Shown here: one piece after another, positions 1 to 6,565 of the stretch
How the letters are laid out: the number at the start of each line of letters is the position of its first letter
How positions within the stretch are numbered: position 1 is the first letter of the stretch
Assembly: GCA_903903715.1 (NCBI GenBank)
Contig: CAIUZX010000313.1
Coordinates: 1 to 6,729, forward strand
Reading direction: 5' to 3'
Length of the DNA stretch: 6,729 nt
Origin: an uncultured Caulobacterales bacterium
GTDB taxonomy: Bacteria; Pseudomonadota; Alphaproteobacteria; Caulobacterales; Caulobacteraceae
Notes under the pieces: generated by a model
Told to the model about the DNA's origin: nothing
Databases searched by the model: none
The model's input: only the letters and a program-made list of their open reading frames with translations
Translations under genes and position numbers: made by a program

Positions 1-2
1 AC

Positions 3-581
3 GCGTTTCAGCGCGCCATGATCACCCACATCCAGACGTCGCCGCCGACCTCCTGGACCCTTGACGACTATGGGGCGGACTTTCCCGAGACGCTGGAACG
101 CCTTTATCCGGAAGATCCGGAGATCGCCGACCTAGCGCGGCTGGAGCGTGCTCTGACGGACGCCTTCGTCGGTCAAGATCACACCCCTCCCGATCCTGAA
201 ATCTGGGCGCCGATTGACTGGGAGGCGGCGGTCCTCACCTTCGCGCCGACGGTCAAGCTCATCGAGTTGCGCAGCAATGCGACCGACATCTGGTCAGCCA
301 TGAACGCCGACACCACGCCGCCAGCCGCGGCGCGCCTTCCGAAGGCGGTCTCATGTCTCGTCTGGCGACAGGAGTTCATATCCTGCTTTCGGCCATTGGG
401 CCTCGACGAACAGGACGCGATCGTCTGCGCCCTGGAAGGAATGAGCTTCGGGGACCTCTGCGCGCGCATCTCAGATCGGTTGGGCCCCGAGGCTGGCGCC
501 GCAGCAGCAGGCGGGCTCCTCGCCCGATGGATCCGGGATCAGGTCGTGATCGGAGCCGGGACGGTTCGAGGCGTCGGCTAA
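3..581 (+). CDS. HvfC/BufC-type (DUF2063 family) protein, 5'-truncated by window edge
   Basis: The reading frame is already open at the left edge, and the codons before the first ATG (base 18) read AFQRA. The text running into AM-ITHI..PPTSWTL..YGADFP matches the second half of the DUF2063 (HvfC/BufC N-terminal) domain, so I treat the gene as partial and the ATG at 18 as internal. About 192 residues are visible. Counting from that ATG, the end of the N-terminal helical domain is at about 1-52 (YGADFPETL, then DLARLERALTDAF). The typical C-terminal half follows at about 66-180 (LTFAPTVKLIELR, then LVWRQ, then a small helical domain). In known systems this family assists a DUF692 enzyme (BufB/HvfB/MbnB type) that modifies cysteines of small copper-binding peptides (BufA/HvfA type). 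The expected bufA/bufB partners would lie upstream, outside the window. The product looks cytoplasmic, with no membrane segment in the visible part. The family call is fairly secure; a role in bufferin synthesis is inferred. Confidence 0.8.
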   Translation, partial: AFQRAMITHIQTSPPTSWTLDDYGADFPETLERLYPEDPEIADLARLERALTDAFVGQDHTPPDPEIWAPIDWEAAVLTFAPTVKLIELRSNATDIWSAMNADTTPPAAARLPKAVSCLVWRQEFISCFRPLGLDEQDAIVCALEGMSFGDLCARISDRLGPEAGAAAAGGLLARWIRDQVVIGAGTVRGVG

Positions 582-662
582 CGACAATCCTCGGCTATCG
601 TCGGTCGCTCGCATATCAACTTGAGACGCCTTAGGCCCCGCTGAGCCTGTGACGACAATCCT
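581..662. repeat. 11-bp direct repeat acgacaatcct, two copies
   Basis: The 11-mer acgacaatcct occurs at 581-591, its first base being the last base of the upstream stop codon, and again at 652-662. The copies start 71 bp apart and lie in the gap before cydA. A shorter repeat, tcggcta, occurs at 574-580 and 591-597. No known binding-site consensus was recognised. They could be regulator sites or chance. Confidence 0.4.
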
Positions 663-674
663 TTATTGTGTTAG
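649..674 (+). promoter_or_regulatory. AT-rich dyad and possible promoter upstream of cydA
   Basis: A perfect 5-bp dyad, ACAAT-cctttA-style with arms ACAAT (655-659) and ATTGT (665-669), sits in an AT-rich patch of otherwise GC-rich DNA, 77 bp before the cydA start. Just upstream, GTGACG (649-654) resembles the alphaproteobacterial -35 element TTGACG. I could not find a convincing -10 partner, and there is no FNR/FixK-type TTGAY-N4-RTCAA box. A promoter or operator for the oxidase operon is expected somewhere in 582-746, and this is the best candidate, on weak evidence. Confidence 0.3.
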
Positions 675-746
675 CAGTCGCGCGCGGCGTGGACCGCGGC
701 GTCCTTGTGCTCGCCGCCCGATCTGCGGAGCTGGAGACTGAGCGTC

Positions 747-2129
747 ATGCACCTCGATCCCTTCATCGTCTCCCGAATTCAGTTCGCGTTCACCGTGGCG
801 TTCCACATCATCTTTCCGGCCTTCACCATCGGCCTCGGCAGCTATCTGGCGGTGCTTGAGGGGCTATGGCTGTTGACCAAGCGGGAGGTGTTCAAGAATC
901 TCTACCTCTTCTGGGTCAAGGTGTTTGCGCTCGCCTTCGGCATGGGCGTCGTGTCGGGCGTGGTCATGAGCTACCAATTCGGCACGAACTGGAGCGTGTT
1001 CGCGGTCAAGACCGGCAGCGTGCTTGGGCCTTTGTTAGGTTACGAGGTGCTGACCGCCTTCTTCCTTGAGGCGTCGTTCCTAGGGATCATGCTGTTCGGC
1101 TGGAAGCGGGTCGGACCGGGTCTCCATTACACCGCGACCTGCTTTGTCGCCGGCGGCACATTGTTTTCGGCCTTCTGGATCCTCTCCGCCAATTCCTGGA
1201 TGCAAACCCCTGCGGGATACGCCTTGGAAAACGGCCGCTATATCGCCGTCGACTGGCTGAAGGTGATCTTCAACCCGTCCTTCCCCTCGCGCTTCGCCCA
1301 CATGGTGACAGCGGCCTATCTCACGACAGGAATGGTCGTCCTGGGATCGAGCGGTCTTTTGTCGATCCGGGGCAAGGCGACCGCCGAAAGCCGCGTGATG
1401 CAGCGCATGGCTATCGGCCTCATCGCCATCCTCGCCCCGCTCCAGCTTCTGATCGGCCACGAGAGCGGCAAGGTCGCGCATGAGTATCAGCCTACCAAGG
1501 TGGCGGCCATGGAGGGCTGGTGGGAGACGGATCGGCAACCGACCATCCTGATCGGCTGGCCCGACGACCGCACCGAAACCACCAAGGTCCTGCTGCAGAC
1601 GCCCAAGGGGTTCGGCAGCTGGGTCGTGGCCGGGGATGACAAAGCCGTGCTCAAAGGTCTCAAGGCCTGGCCGCGCGCCGACCGTCCGCCCACCCTGATC
1701 CCGTTCTGGGCCTTCCGGTTCATGGTTGGTCTTGGCCTTCTGATGATCGCCATCGGTCTTGGCGGCGCAGCCCTTTGGGCCACGGGGCGGCTCGACCGGT
1801 CGAAACTGTTCCAGTGGGCGGCGCTGTTGTCGGGACCTTCGGGCTTCGGCGCGGTGATCTGCGGCTGGATGGCGACGGAGGTCGGCCGTCAGCCCTATGT
1901 CGTCTACGGCCTTTTGCGCACGATCAACGCCGTCTCTCCGGTGTCTGTCGGCGCCGAAGAAGCATCGCTTGCGGGGTTCATCATTGTCTATAGCGTCGTG
2001 TTCAGCGCCGGCGCGCTCTATATCGCCCGCCTGCTGGTCGTCGGTCCCGACGCGTCTGAACCCGGCCCCCCCGGCGGGCCCATGCCGGTCCGGCAGATGC
2101 TGATCTCGACGTCGGAGCCAGGCGTATGA
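747..2129 (+). CDS. cydA: Cytochrome bd-type quinol oxidase subunit I, short Q-loop (CioA type)
   Basis: This is the catalytic, heme-carrying subunit of a copper-free terminal oxidase that oxidises quinol and reduces O2 to water at the cytoplasmic membrane. I chose the ATG at 747 (460 aa): it has GGAG at 733-736, and the protein then begins MHLDPFIVSRIQFAF as the family does. Upstream in-frame TTG 705 would add an atypical leader. Ligands line up with E. coli CydA: H20 (high-spin heme b side), H185 and M325 (heme b558), E100 and E108 in the membrane, and E378 and R381 in the GRQP motif. The Q-loop keeps K251 and E256. H185 to M325 is 140 residues against 207 in E. coli, so the long Q-loop insertion is absent, as in cyanide-insensitive (Cio) oxidases. 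The strongly hydrophobic segments fit a nine-helix protein. The usual GRQPW reads GRQPY (Y384). The stop overlaps the cydB start by 4 bp (ATGA), indicating translational coupling. Confidence 0.96.
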   Translation: MHLDPFIVSRIQFAFTVAFHIIFPAFTIGLGSYLAVLEGLWLLTKREVFKNLYLFWVKVFALAFGMGVVSGVVMSYQFGTNWSVFAVKTGSVLGPLLGYEVLTAFFLEASFLGIMLFGWKRVGPGLHYTATCFVAGGTLFSAFWILSANSWMQTPAGYALENGRYIAVDWLKVIFNPSFPSRFAHMVTAAYLTTGMVVLGSSGLLSIRGKATAESRVMQRMAIGLIAILAPLQLLIGHESGKVAHEYQPTKVAAMEGWWETDRQPTILIGWPDDRTETTKVLLQTPKGFGSWVVAGDDKAVLKGLKAWPRADRPPTLIPFWAFRFMVGLGLLMIAIGLGGAALWATGRLDRSKLFQWAALLSGPSGFGAVICGWMATEVGRQPYVVYGLLRTINAVSPVSVGAEEASLAGFIIVYSVVFSAGALYIARLLVVGPDASEPGPPGGPMPVRQMLISTSEPGV

Positions 2130-3151
2130 CCCTCGACCTTCCCCTCATCTGGGCGGTGATCATCGCCACGGCCGTGCTGCTTTACGTCCTGCTGGACGGC
2201 TTTGACCTCGGCGTCGGCGCACTATTCCCTCTGGCCACGCGGGAAGAGCGCGATGTCATGACCGCCTCCATAGCGCCGGTCTGGGACGGCAACGAGACCT
2301 GGCTGGTGCTTGGGGGCGGGGGCCTATTTGCTGCGTTTCCGCTGGCCTACGCTGTGGTCATGCCCGCCTTCTATCTGCCCTTGATGGCGATGCTGGGAGC
2401 TCTAATCTTTCGCGGCGTGGCCTTTGAATTCCGGGCCCATGGACGCCGCAGCGGCCGTCGCTTCTGGACCTTCGCCTTTTCCGCAGGATCCATCCTGGCC
2501 GCCGTGTCACAAGGTTTTGTGCTGGGCGCGTTTGTTCAAGGGATCAATGTCCGTGACCAGGCGTTCGCCGGCGGTCCGCTGGACTGGCTGACCCCGTTCA
2601 GTTGCCTGACAGCGATCGCCTTGCCCCTTGGCTACGCGCTCCTGGGATCTTGCTGGCTGATCGCCAAGACGGAGGGCGAACTTCAGCTCAAGGCCCGCCG
2701 CTGGGCGAAGCGGCTGACCCTTGCTGTGGCTGTCTGCATGGCGCTGGTGAGCATAACGACCCTGTCGGTCAATCCCGCCGTCACCGCTCGCTGGGGTGTC
2801 TCCATGCACCACGTCGACTGGTCGAAGCTCTTGCCGCTCTCGCCGGCGCCCGTGCTAGGCGGTCTGGCGCTAGCCTGGCTCTTTCTTTCGGCGGGGCGCG
2901 AGACGACGACCTACGCGCCCTACGCATCAGCGGCCGTTGCGTTTCTGGCCGGTTATCTTGGGCTCGCGTTATCGATCGCGCCCTATGTCGCGCCCTATCA
3001 GCTGACCCTTTGGGACTGCGCGGCCAAGGACAATGCGCTGGCGCTGATGTTGGTCGGCGTGGTGATTATGCTGCCGGTGATCCTGGGCTATACCGCGTTC
3101 GTCTACTGGATCTTCCGCGGCAAGGCGAAGGCCGAGCATGGCTACCACTGA
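2126..3151 (+). CDS. cydB: Cytochrome bd-type quinol oxidase subunit II (CioB type)
   Basis: This is the second large membrane subunit of the bd oxidase, with 341 aa, in the usual range for the Cio branch and shorter than E. coli CydB (379 aa). Family landmarks are visible. DGFDLGVG is at 24-31 in the first helix. The IAPVWDGNETWLV block (49-61) carries the conserved Trp-Asp pair (W53, D54). A glycine-rich GGGGLFAAFP turn leads into helix 2. Near the C-terminus is SIAPYVAP (283-290) followed by LTLWDCAAKDNALALMLVG, the counterpart of the family's C-terminal PP-LT-W block. Hydrophobic segments are spread along the whole length, fitting about eight helices. The start ATG at 2126 overlaps the cydA stop (ATGA), so no separate ribosome site is needed. 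Its 3' end is overlapped by the small DUF2474-type gene. No cydDC exporter genes are nearby in this window. Confidence 0.96.
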   Translation: MTLDLPLIWAVIIATAVLLYVLLDGFDLGVGALFPLATREERDVMTASIAPVWDGNETWLVLGGGGLFAAFPLAYAVVMPAFYLPLMAMLGALIFRGVAFEFRAHGRRSGRRFWTFAFSAGSILAAVSQGFVLGAFVQGINVRDQAFAGGPLDWLTPFSCLTAIALPLGYALLGSCWLIAKTEGELQLKARRWAKRLTLAVAVCMALVSITTLSVNPAVTARWGVSMHHVDWSKLLPLSPAPVLGGLALAWLFLSAGRETTTYAPYASAAVAFLAGYLGLALSIAPYVAPYQLTLWDCAAKDNALALMLVGVVIMLPVILGYTAFVYWIFRGKAKAEHGYH

Positions 3152-3269
3152 GCCTCCACCCAACTGGCCACGACGGCTTCTGTGGTTCGTCGCCCTCTAC
3201 ATCGCCGGCGCCGGCGTGACGATGCTCGCCGCCTACGGCCTTCGCGGCCTGCTGTTCATCGGTCGGTAG
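3138..3269 (+). CDS. 43-residue DUF2474-type membrane peptide, putative third subunit of the bd oxidase
   Basis: This small ORF starts inside the last codons of cydB (ATG 3138, overlap 14 bp, different frame) and ends TAG at 3267-3269. A Shine-Dalgarno-like GAAGG lies at 3127-3131, 6 nt before the ATG. The 43-aa product begins MATTEPPPNWPRRLLWF. It then has one hydrophobic stretch (about residues 14-33, LLWFVALYIAGAG onward) and a short tail ending LLFIGR. The W-x-R-R-L-x-WF-x-x-LY entry into a single helix is the pattern of DUF2474 proteins, which are commonly encoded directly after Cio-type cydAB. They are functional analogues in position and size of CydX/CbdX/CydS, the single-helix subunits that stabilise bd oxidases in other bacteria. 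Placement and coupling argue strongly that it is real. Subunit status is inferred. Confidence 0.85.
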   Translation: MATTEPPPNWPRRLLWFVALYIAGAGVTMLAAYGLRGLLFIGR

Positions 3270-3284
3270 TCGACGACTATGCTG

Positions 3285-3301
3285 AGGCCCTTAACGGGCC
3301 T
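3285..3301. terminator. Hairpin between convergent oxidase operon and esterase gene
   Basis: The inverted repeat AGGCCC (3285-3290), loop TTAAC and GGGCCT (3296-3301) lies between the stop of the DUF2474 gene (3269) and the stop of the convergent esterase gene (3306). It could serve both strands. On the plus strand it is followed only by TGCGTT, so the T-tract is poor. A second small dyad, TAGTC-GAC-GACTA, spans 3267-3279. Confidence 0.55.
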
Positions 3302-3305
3302 TGCG

Positions 3306-4142
3306 TTACCGACTTAAACCAAAGAAATCCGCCGCCTTTCTGGCGATGGTTTTTCCCTCTGAGCTCTGGATCGCAGCGTCGATGTGTTCGAGCTTGTGAT
3401 CGGCGTCCGGCATGATCTGCAGCCGGTACTCGGCCCCGGCGGCGATGAGGGCGCGTCTGGCGCAGTCCTCGGACTTGTACGCGACGTGTGAAAGCCCCTT
3501 TGTCCCGACGCCGCCTGCCACAGGAACGTTTTCGTCGCGCGCGCCATGGATGGCCAGAACGCGTCGGCCGCGGGCGCCCGGACAGGACGGGTTCTCAAGA
3601 TTTAGCGGACCTGAAACGGCGACCACCGCCGCCAGGACGTGAGTTTCGCAGACCATTCTCTGGACCATCATGGCGCCGTTAGAGTGGCCTATCCCGTAGA
3701 CTTTCGACGGGTCGACCCCGTATCGCGCGACAAGGTCGGCCACGGCCCCGCCGACATAGGCGACATCGTCGATGTTGTTCTGTGCGGACATCCCGCAGCA
3801 ACCACCGCCGGCGTTCCAGCCGAACATCCTTGCGGACGTCAACCGCGTGACAGGCGTTCCGTTCAGATAGGCGACGATGAAGCCATTGCGGTCGGCTTCA
3901 TCATCCAAGTTCAAGCCGCTTTCGGATTGTTTGTCAGCGATGCGCTCCGCATTTCCAAGCCCGCCATGCAGAACGATGACCAGCGCGCGCGCGCCCTTGG
4001 GCGGCAATTGTATGGGCGCGTGGACAATCAAGGATCGACCATTGAAGGTCAGCGTCTCCGAAGCCTCAACTCGCGAGCCGAAGAGCAGGACGCCAAACAG
4101 AATGCCGACCAGGCTAAGCGACCTAAATCCACGCGCGATCAT
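3306..4142 (-). CDS. Secreted PHB-depolymerase/LpqC-type alpha/beta-hydrolase esterase
   Basis: The 278-aa product starts at ATG 4142 and has a strong GGAGG ribosome site at 4150-4154, 7 nt upstream. Residues 1-27 look like a Sec signal peptide (MIARGFR, hydrophobic core to about 21, then VEA before SET). The mature part has the alpha/beta-hydrolase layout of the polyhydroxybutyrate depolymerase/feruloyl esterase-like (LpqC) family. The oxyanion loop HGGLGNA is at 59-65, and the family block FGWNAGGGCCG at 107-117. The nucleophile elbow GHSNG is at 152-156 (Ser154). The acid is Asp203 in HGARDENVP, and the base His249 in PDADHKLEH. Five cysteines (115, 116, 165, 187, 227) would be exported and could form disulfides. 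There is no separate polymer-binding domain, so the substrate may be short hydroxyalkanoate or other acyl/feruloyl esters; true PHB degradation is not shown. It is transcribed towards the oxidase operon and looks monocistronic. Confidence 0.88.
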   Translation of the reverse strand: MIARGFRSLSLVGILFGVLLFGSRVEASETLTFNGRSLIVHAPIQLPPKGARALVIVLHGGLGNAERIADKQSESGLNLDDEADRNGFIVAYLNGTPVTRLTSARMFGWNAGGGCCGMSAQNNIDDVAYVGGAVADLVARYGVDPSKVYGIGHSNGAMMVQRMVCETHVLAAVVAVSGPLNLENPSCPGARGRRVLAIHGARDENVPVAGGVGTKGLSHVAYKSEDCARRALIAAGAEYRLQIMPDADHKLEHIDAAIQSSEGKTIARKAADFFGLSR

Positions 4143-4291
4143 GTTCGAACCTCCAGCAAAGGCTATTCGTCGTCTTCAATCCGGGAGTTTCCGCTCGAAA
4201 TCAGGGCTCGTCCATAGCGCCACACCCGTCCGCTTCCCGTCATCGACCGAAGCGCTTAGGTTTGCCTCAAAACCAAAAGGGGAGACCGGCC
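4143..4291. promoter_or_regulatory. Divergent intergenic region between esterase and crotonase genes
   Basis: These 149 bp separate the minus-strand esterase start from the plus-strand crotonase start, so promoters for both genes should lie here. It contains the two ribosome sites (GGAGG on minus at 4150-4154; AAGGGGAG on plus at 4277-4284) and an 8-bp palindrome, AAGCGCTT, at 4250-4257. I could not assign convincing -35/-10 pairs for either direction and recognise no known operator. Confidence 0.4.
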
Positions 4292-5155
4292 ATGGCCTAT
4301 GAAGCGATCCTGTGTGCCGTCGACGGCCCGGTCATGACGATCACGCTCAACCGGCCCGACAAGCTCAACGCCTACACCAATCAGATGGGTCAGGAGATCG
4401 CTGCGGCGTTGCGTCAGGCTGACGTCGACGATGCTGTACGCGCTGTGATCCTCACAGGCGGCGGGCGGGGATTCTGCGCGGGCGCCGACATGTCCGCAGG
4501 CGCCACCAGCTTCGATACTAAAACTGGAGCAGGGGCCACCAATTTCGGCGCAGGCGAGCGACCGAAGGACGGCGACGGGGCCGGGTTCATCGGCGCGCTG
4601 TTCAATTGCGCGAAGGTGACCATCGCCGCCTTCAATGGCCCTGCCGTCGGGGTGGGCGTGACACTCGCCTTGCCAACGGACATCCGCATCGCGTCTGAAC
4701 AGGCGCGCTTCGGCTTCGTGTTCGCACGGCGGGGGCTTGTGCCGGAAGCGGCGAGCGCCTGGTTTCTTCCGCAGCTTGTGGGCAAGGATCAGGCCCTGCG
4801 CTGGTGCCTGACGGGCAAGGTGTTCGATGCGGCCGAGGCCTTGCGCGGCGGGCTCGTCAGCGAAGTCGTCGCGCCGGACGCTCTGTTGTCCCGGGCCCGC
4901 GAGATCGCCCTCGAGATTGCAGAAAACACCGCGCCGGTTTCGGTCGCCCTGACCCGGCGCCTCATCTGGCGCTTCGGCTCGGCGGAAGATCCGTTTGATC
5001 TCCTGAAACTCGACAGCGCGCTGAACATCGCTCTCGGCGCGGGACCCGATGTGAAGGAGGGTGTCCAGGCGTTCCTTGAAAAGCGGCCGCCCAGCTTCCC
5101 GGGTAAGGTTTCAAGCGACCTGCCGGATATCGACCTTTCATCGCTCGGCCTGTGA
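4292..5155 (+). CDS. Crotonase-fold enoyl-CoA hydratase/isomerase family protein
   Basis: The 287-aa product starts at ATG 4292, supported by AAGGGGAG at 4277-4284; the in-frame TTG at 4262 precedes that site and is unlikely. It is an acyl-CoA enzyme of the crotonase superfamily, cytoplasmic. The N-terminal ITLNRPDKLNAY (17-28) is diagnostic. The two oxyanion-hole segments are GRGFCAGADM (58-67) and NGPAVGVG (115-122). The C-terminal VKEGVQAFLEKRPPSFPG (254-271) is also typical. Aligned with rat mitochondrial hydratase, Glu144 corresponds to T124 and Glu164 to F144, so both classical hydratase acids are missing. An acid, E152 in the RRGLVPEAAS loop, falls near where delta3,delta2-enoyl-CoA isomerases place theirs. 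This loop type is common in a subgroup generally annotated as enoyl-CoA hydratase. A Gly/Ala-rich insert occupies about 69-98. The fold is certain; whether it hydrates, isomerises or does something else is open. Confidence 0.9.
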   Translation: MAYEAILCAVDGPVMTITLNRPDKLNAYTNQMGQEIAAALRQADVDDAVRAVILTGGGRGFCAGADMSAGATSFDTKTGAGATNFGAGERPKDGDGAGFIGALFNCAKVTIAAFNGPAVGVGVTLALPTDIRIASEQARFGFVFARRGLVPEAASAWFLPQLVGKDQALRWCLTGKVFDAAEALRGGLVSEVVAPDALLSRAREIALEIAENTAPVSVALTRRLIWRFGSAEDPFDLLKLDSALNIALGAGPDVKEGVQAFLEKRPPSFPGKVSSDLPDIDLSSLGL

Positions 5156-5165
5156 CCCGGTCAGA

Positions 5166-6563
5166 CTAGAGGGACGCCAGGAAAGCAATGAGGTCCGCCC
5201 GCTCCTGCGTGCTGAGATTCAAGCCGAAGCGGTTGTTGTAGAAGTTCACCACGGCTTCGAGAGATCCGGCTGAACCGTTGTGGAAATAGGGTCCTCGCGC
5301 GGCCAGGTTCCGCAGGCCCGGCGTCTTGAACTTGTTGACGTCGGACCAGAGACCCGTTGTCAGGGCCAGCCCCGGGTCCGTGGTTTGGACCTGGGCGCCC
5401 GTCGTCTTGTTGCGCAGCGTGATGACCGGAAGATCGCCGGTCTGGCTTTCCGGACGCGAGACGCCTGTGTCGAACATCCGGCCAAGCGTGTTGCCGCCCA
5501 CGTTCGGCGCATTGTGGCAGGCGCCGCAGGTTCCGGTAACGGTCGTCAGAGGCAGGCCGCGGCGGTCTTTCTGGTCGTTCAGCCCGGCTATGCCCCTCAG
5601 AGCCATCGGACGTGCATTGAAGATCTTCTCACCGCGCGCGATGGAGGCCTGAGCCTGTGCGGCGGGGCTTGTCCCCGCGAGCGACGCCCAGGCGCCGAAA
5701 AGGCTGAAGACGGGGTTCGGCGTCACGCCGGGCGTGGGCGCGCTGGGGCCCAAAGGATCGTTGCCGCCGGGGGTGAAGCTCTGTTGCGACAGAGCGGTCA
5801 CGCCGCTCTTGGCGCCGCCCGCGCTCAGTGATCCAGCGCGATTGTCACTCGATTGCGCGGAGAATATGCCGAGCTCCTGGGCGACAATCGACTGCAAGGT
5901 GGCGGCGGTTGGGGTGGCGGTCGCCGCCGCGTGGCCAAGGATCGCGTTCTTCGCCTGCTGTAGCAGCGCTGTGGAGACGGACGTGGTCGTTACACTCTCG
6001 CGACCGTCCCACATCACCGTTGTCAGGAATGGCAGGTTTGCGGAAGGCAGGATGCGGCGATAGACCGAAACGCTGGAAGTTGATGTGCAGCCATACGGAT
6101 TGGCGACGGACGTGACCGAGAACTGCGACTGGGTCGGCGGGGTGAGAGCGACGCGGATCAGACCCTTTTTTAGCAACAAGCTGGACGCGACCTGACGATC
6201 CGCCACGGTCGTCGTCTTCAGGCCGGGGCAGTTCGTTCCATCAAGGCTCGCGAAGAGAGGATCCGTTCCATTTGTGGCCGTAAAACGCTGCTGTGCGTGG
6301 AGAGGCGTGACCGTCCAGGCGTCCGCCGGCGCGTGACACGTCGCGCAGGTGCGGCCGTTGGAGCCAAGGCTCTGAAAGAACGGCGTGTTGGTCTGAGTGT
6401 TGCTCCGCACCATGTTGGACCAGAGGCCCGCTGAATCCGGAAAAGTGCCGTTTGTGAGGGGAGGCGGCGGTGGCGGCGGAGGTGGGGCGGCGAAGGTTAG
6501 GGCGGGGCCGACAGCGGACAAGACCGCCGTGCCTATCGCAACGAGCCAACGCGAAGACGCCAT
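5166..6563 (-). CDS. Exported di-heme cytochrome c peroxidase / MauG-like protein
   Basis: The 465-aa product starts at ATG 6563 (GGGGA at 6571-6575) and carries a signal peptide, about 1-25 (MASSRW, hydrophobic core, ALTFAA). A run of nine prolines (27-35) follows. There are two c-type heme motifs, CATCH (73-77) and CGACH (346-350), far apart as in bacterial di-heme peroxidases/MauG. Between them is the family block MWDGRES (184-190). After the second heme come FKTPGLRNLAARGPYFHNG (412-430) and LEAVVNFYN, typical of the C-terminal domain, with H428 in the conserved YFHNG. The middle part, with LSQQSF (258-263), GGNDPLG and FSLFGAW (286-292), makes it clearly longer than classical CcpA (roughly 320-350 aa). 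Two further cysteines (112, 159) might pair. It should act in the periplasm, reducing peroxide with electrons from a small cytochrome, or oxidising another substrate. It ends 10 bp from the convergent crotonase stop. The family is secure; the substrate is unknown. Confidence 0.9.
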   Translation of the reverse strand: MASSRWLVAIGTAVLSAVGPALTFAAPPPPPPPPPLTNGTFPDSAGLWSNMVRSNTQTNTPFFQSLGSNGRTCATCHAPADAWTVTPLHAQQRFTATNGTDPLFASLDGTNCPGLKTTTVADRQVASSLLLKKGLIRVALTPPTQSQFSVTSVANPYGCTSTSSVSVYRRILPSANLPFLTTVMWDGRESVTTTSVSTALLQQAKNAILGHAAATATPTAATLQSIVAQELGIFSAQSSDNRAGSLSAGGAKSGVTALSQQSFTPGGNDPLGPSAPTPGVTPNPVFSLFGAWASLAGTSPAAQAQASIARGEKIFNARPMALRGIAGLNDQKDRRGLPLTTVTGTCGACHNAPNVGGNTLGRMFDTGVSRPESQTGDLPVITLRNKTTGAQVQTTDPGLALTTGLWSDVNKFKTPGLRNLAARGPYFHNGSAGSLEAVVNFYNNRFGLNLSTQERADLIAFLASL

Positions 6564-6565
6564 TT

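Noticed and set aside
633..648. AGGC...GCCT hairpin downstream of the BufC-like gene as a terminator.
   Set aside because: Only a 4-bp stem with an 8-nt loop and no T-tract.
705..746. Upstream TTG start for cydA at 705.
   Set aside because: The added 14 residues are unlike CydA N-termini, and a GGAG site precedes the ATG at 747.
1080..1783. Open frames on the minus strand opposite cydA (about 1080-1538 and 1487-1783).
   Set aside because: They are antisense to a clearly conserved cydA, are rich in Arg/His/Gly typical of GC-rich shadow frames, and match no family I know.
2602..3219. 205-codon plus-strand open frame overlapping cydB in another frame.
   Set aside because: cydB in the other frame has unmistakable family motifs; this frame gives a low-complexity Arg/Gly/Ala-rich shadow translation.
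3639..4217. 192-codon plus-strand open frame opposite the esterase gene.
   Set aside because: The minus-strand esterase has signal peptide, catalytic triad and a strong ribosome site; the plus frame shows no recognisable domain.
5153..5163. Palindrome TGACC-C-GGTCA at the crotonase stop as a terminator.
   Set aside because: One-base centre, very short usable stem and no T-tract on either strand.
5280..6115. Several plus-strand open frames opposite the peroxidase gene.
   Set aside because: The minus-strand frame carries two heme motifs and family blocks; the opposite frames are compositional shadows.
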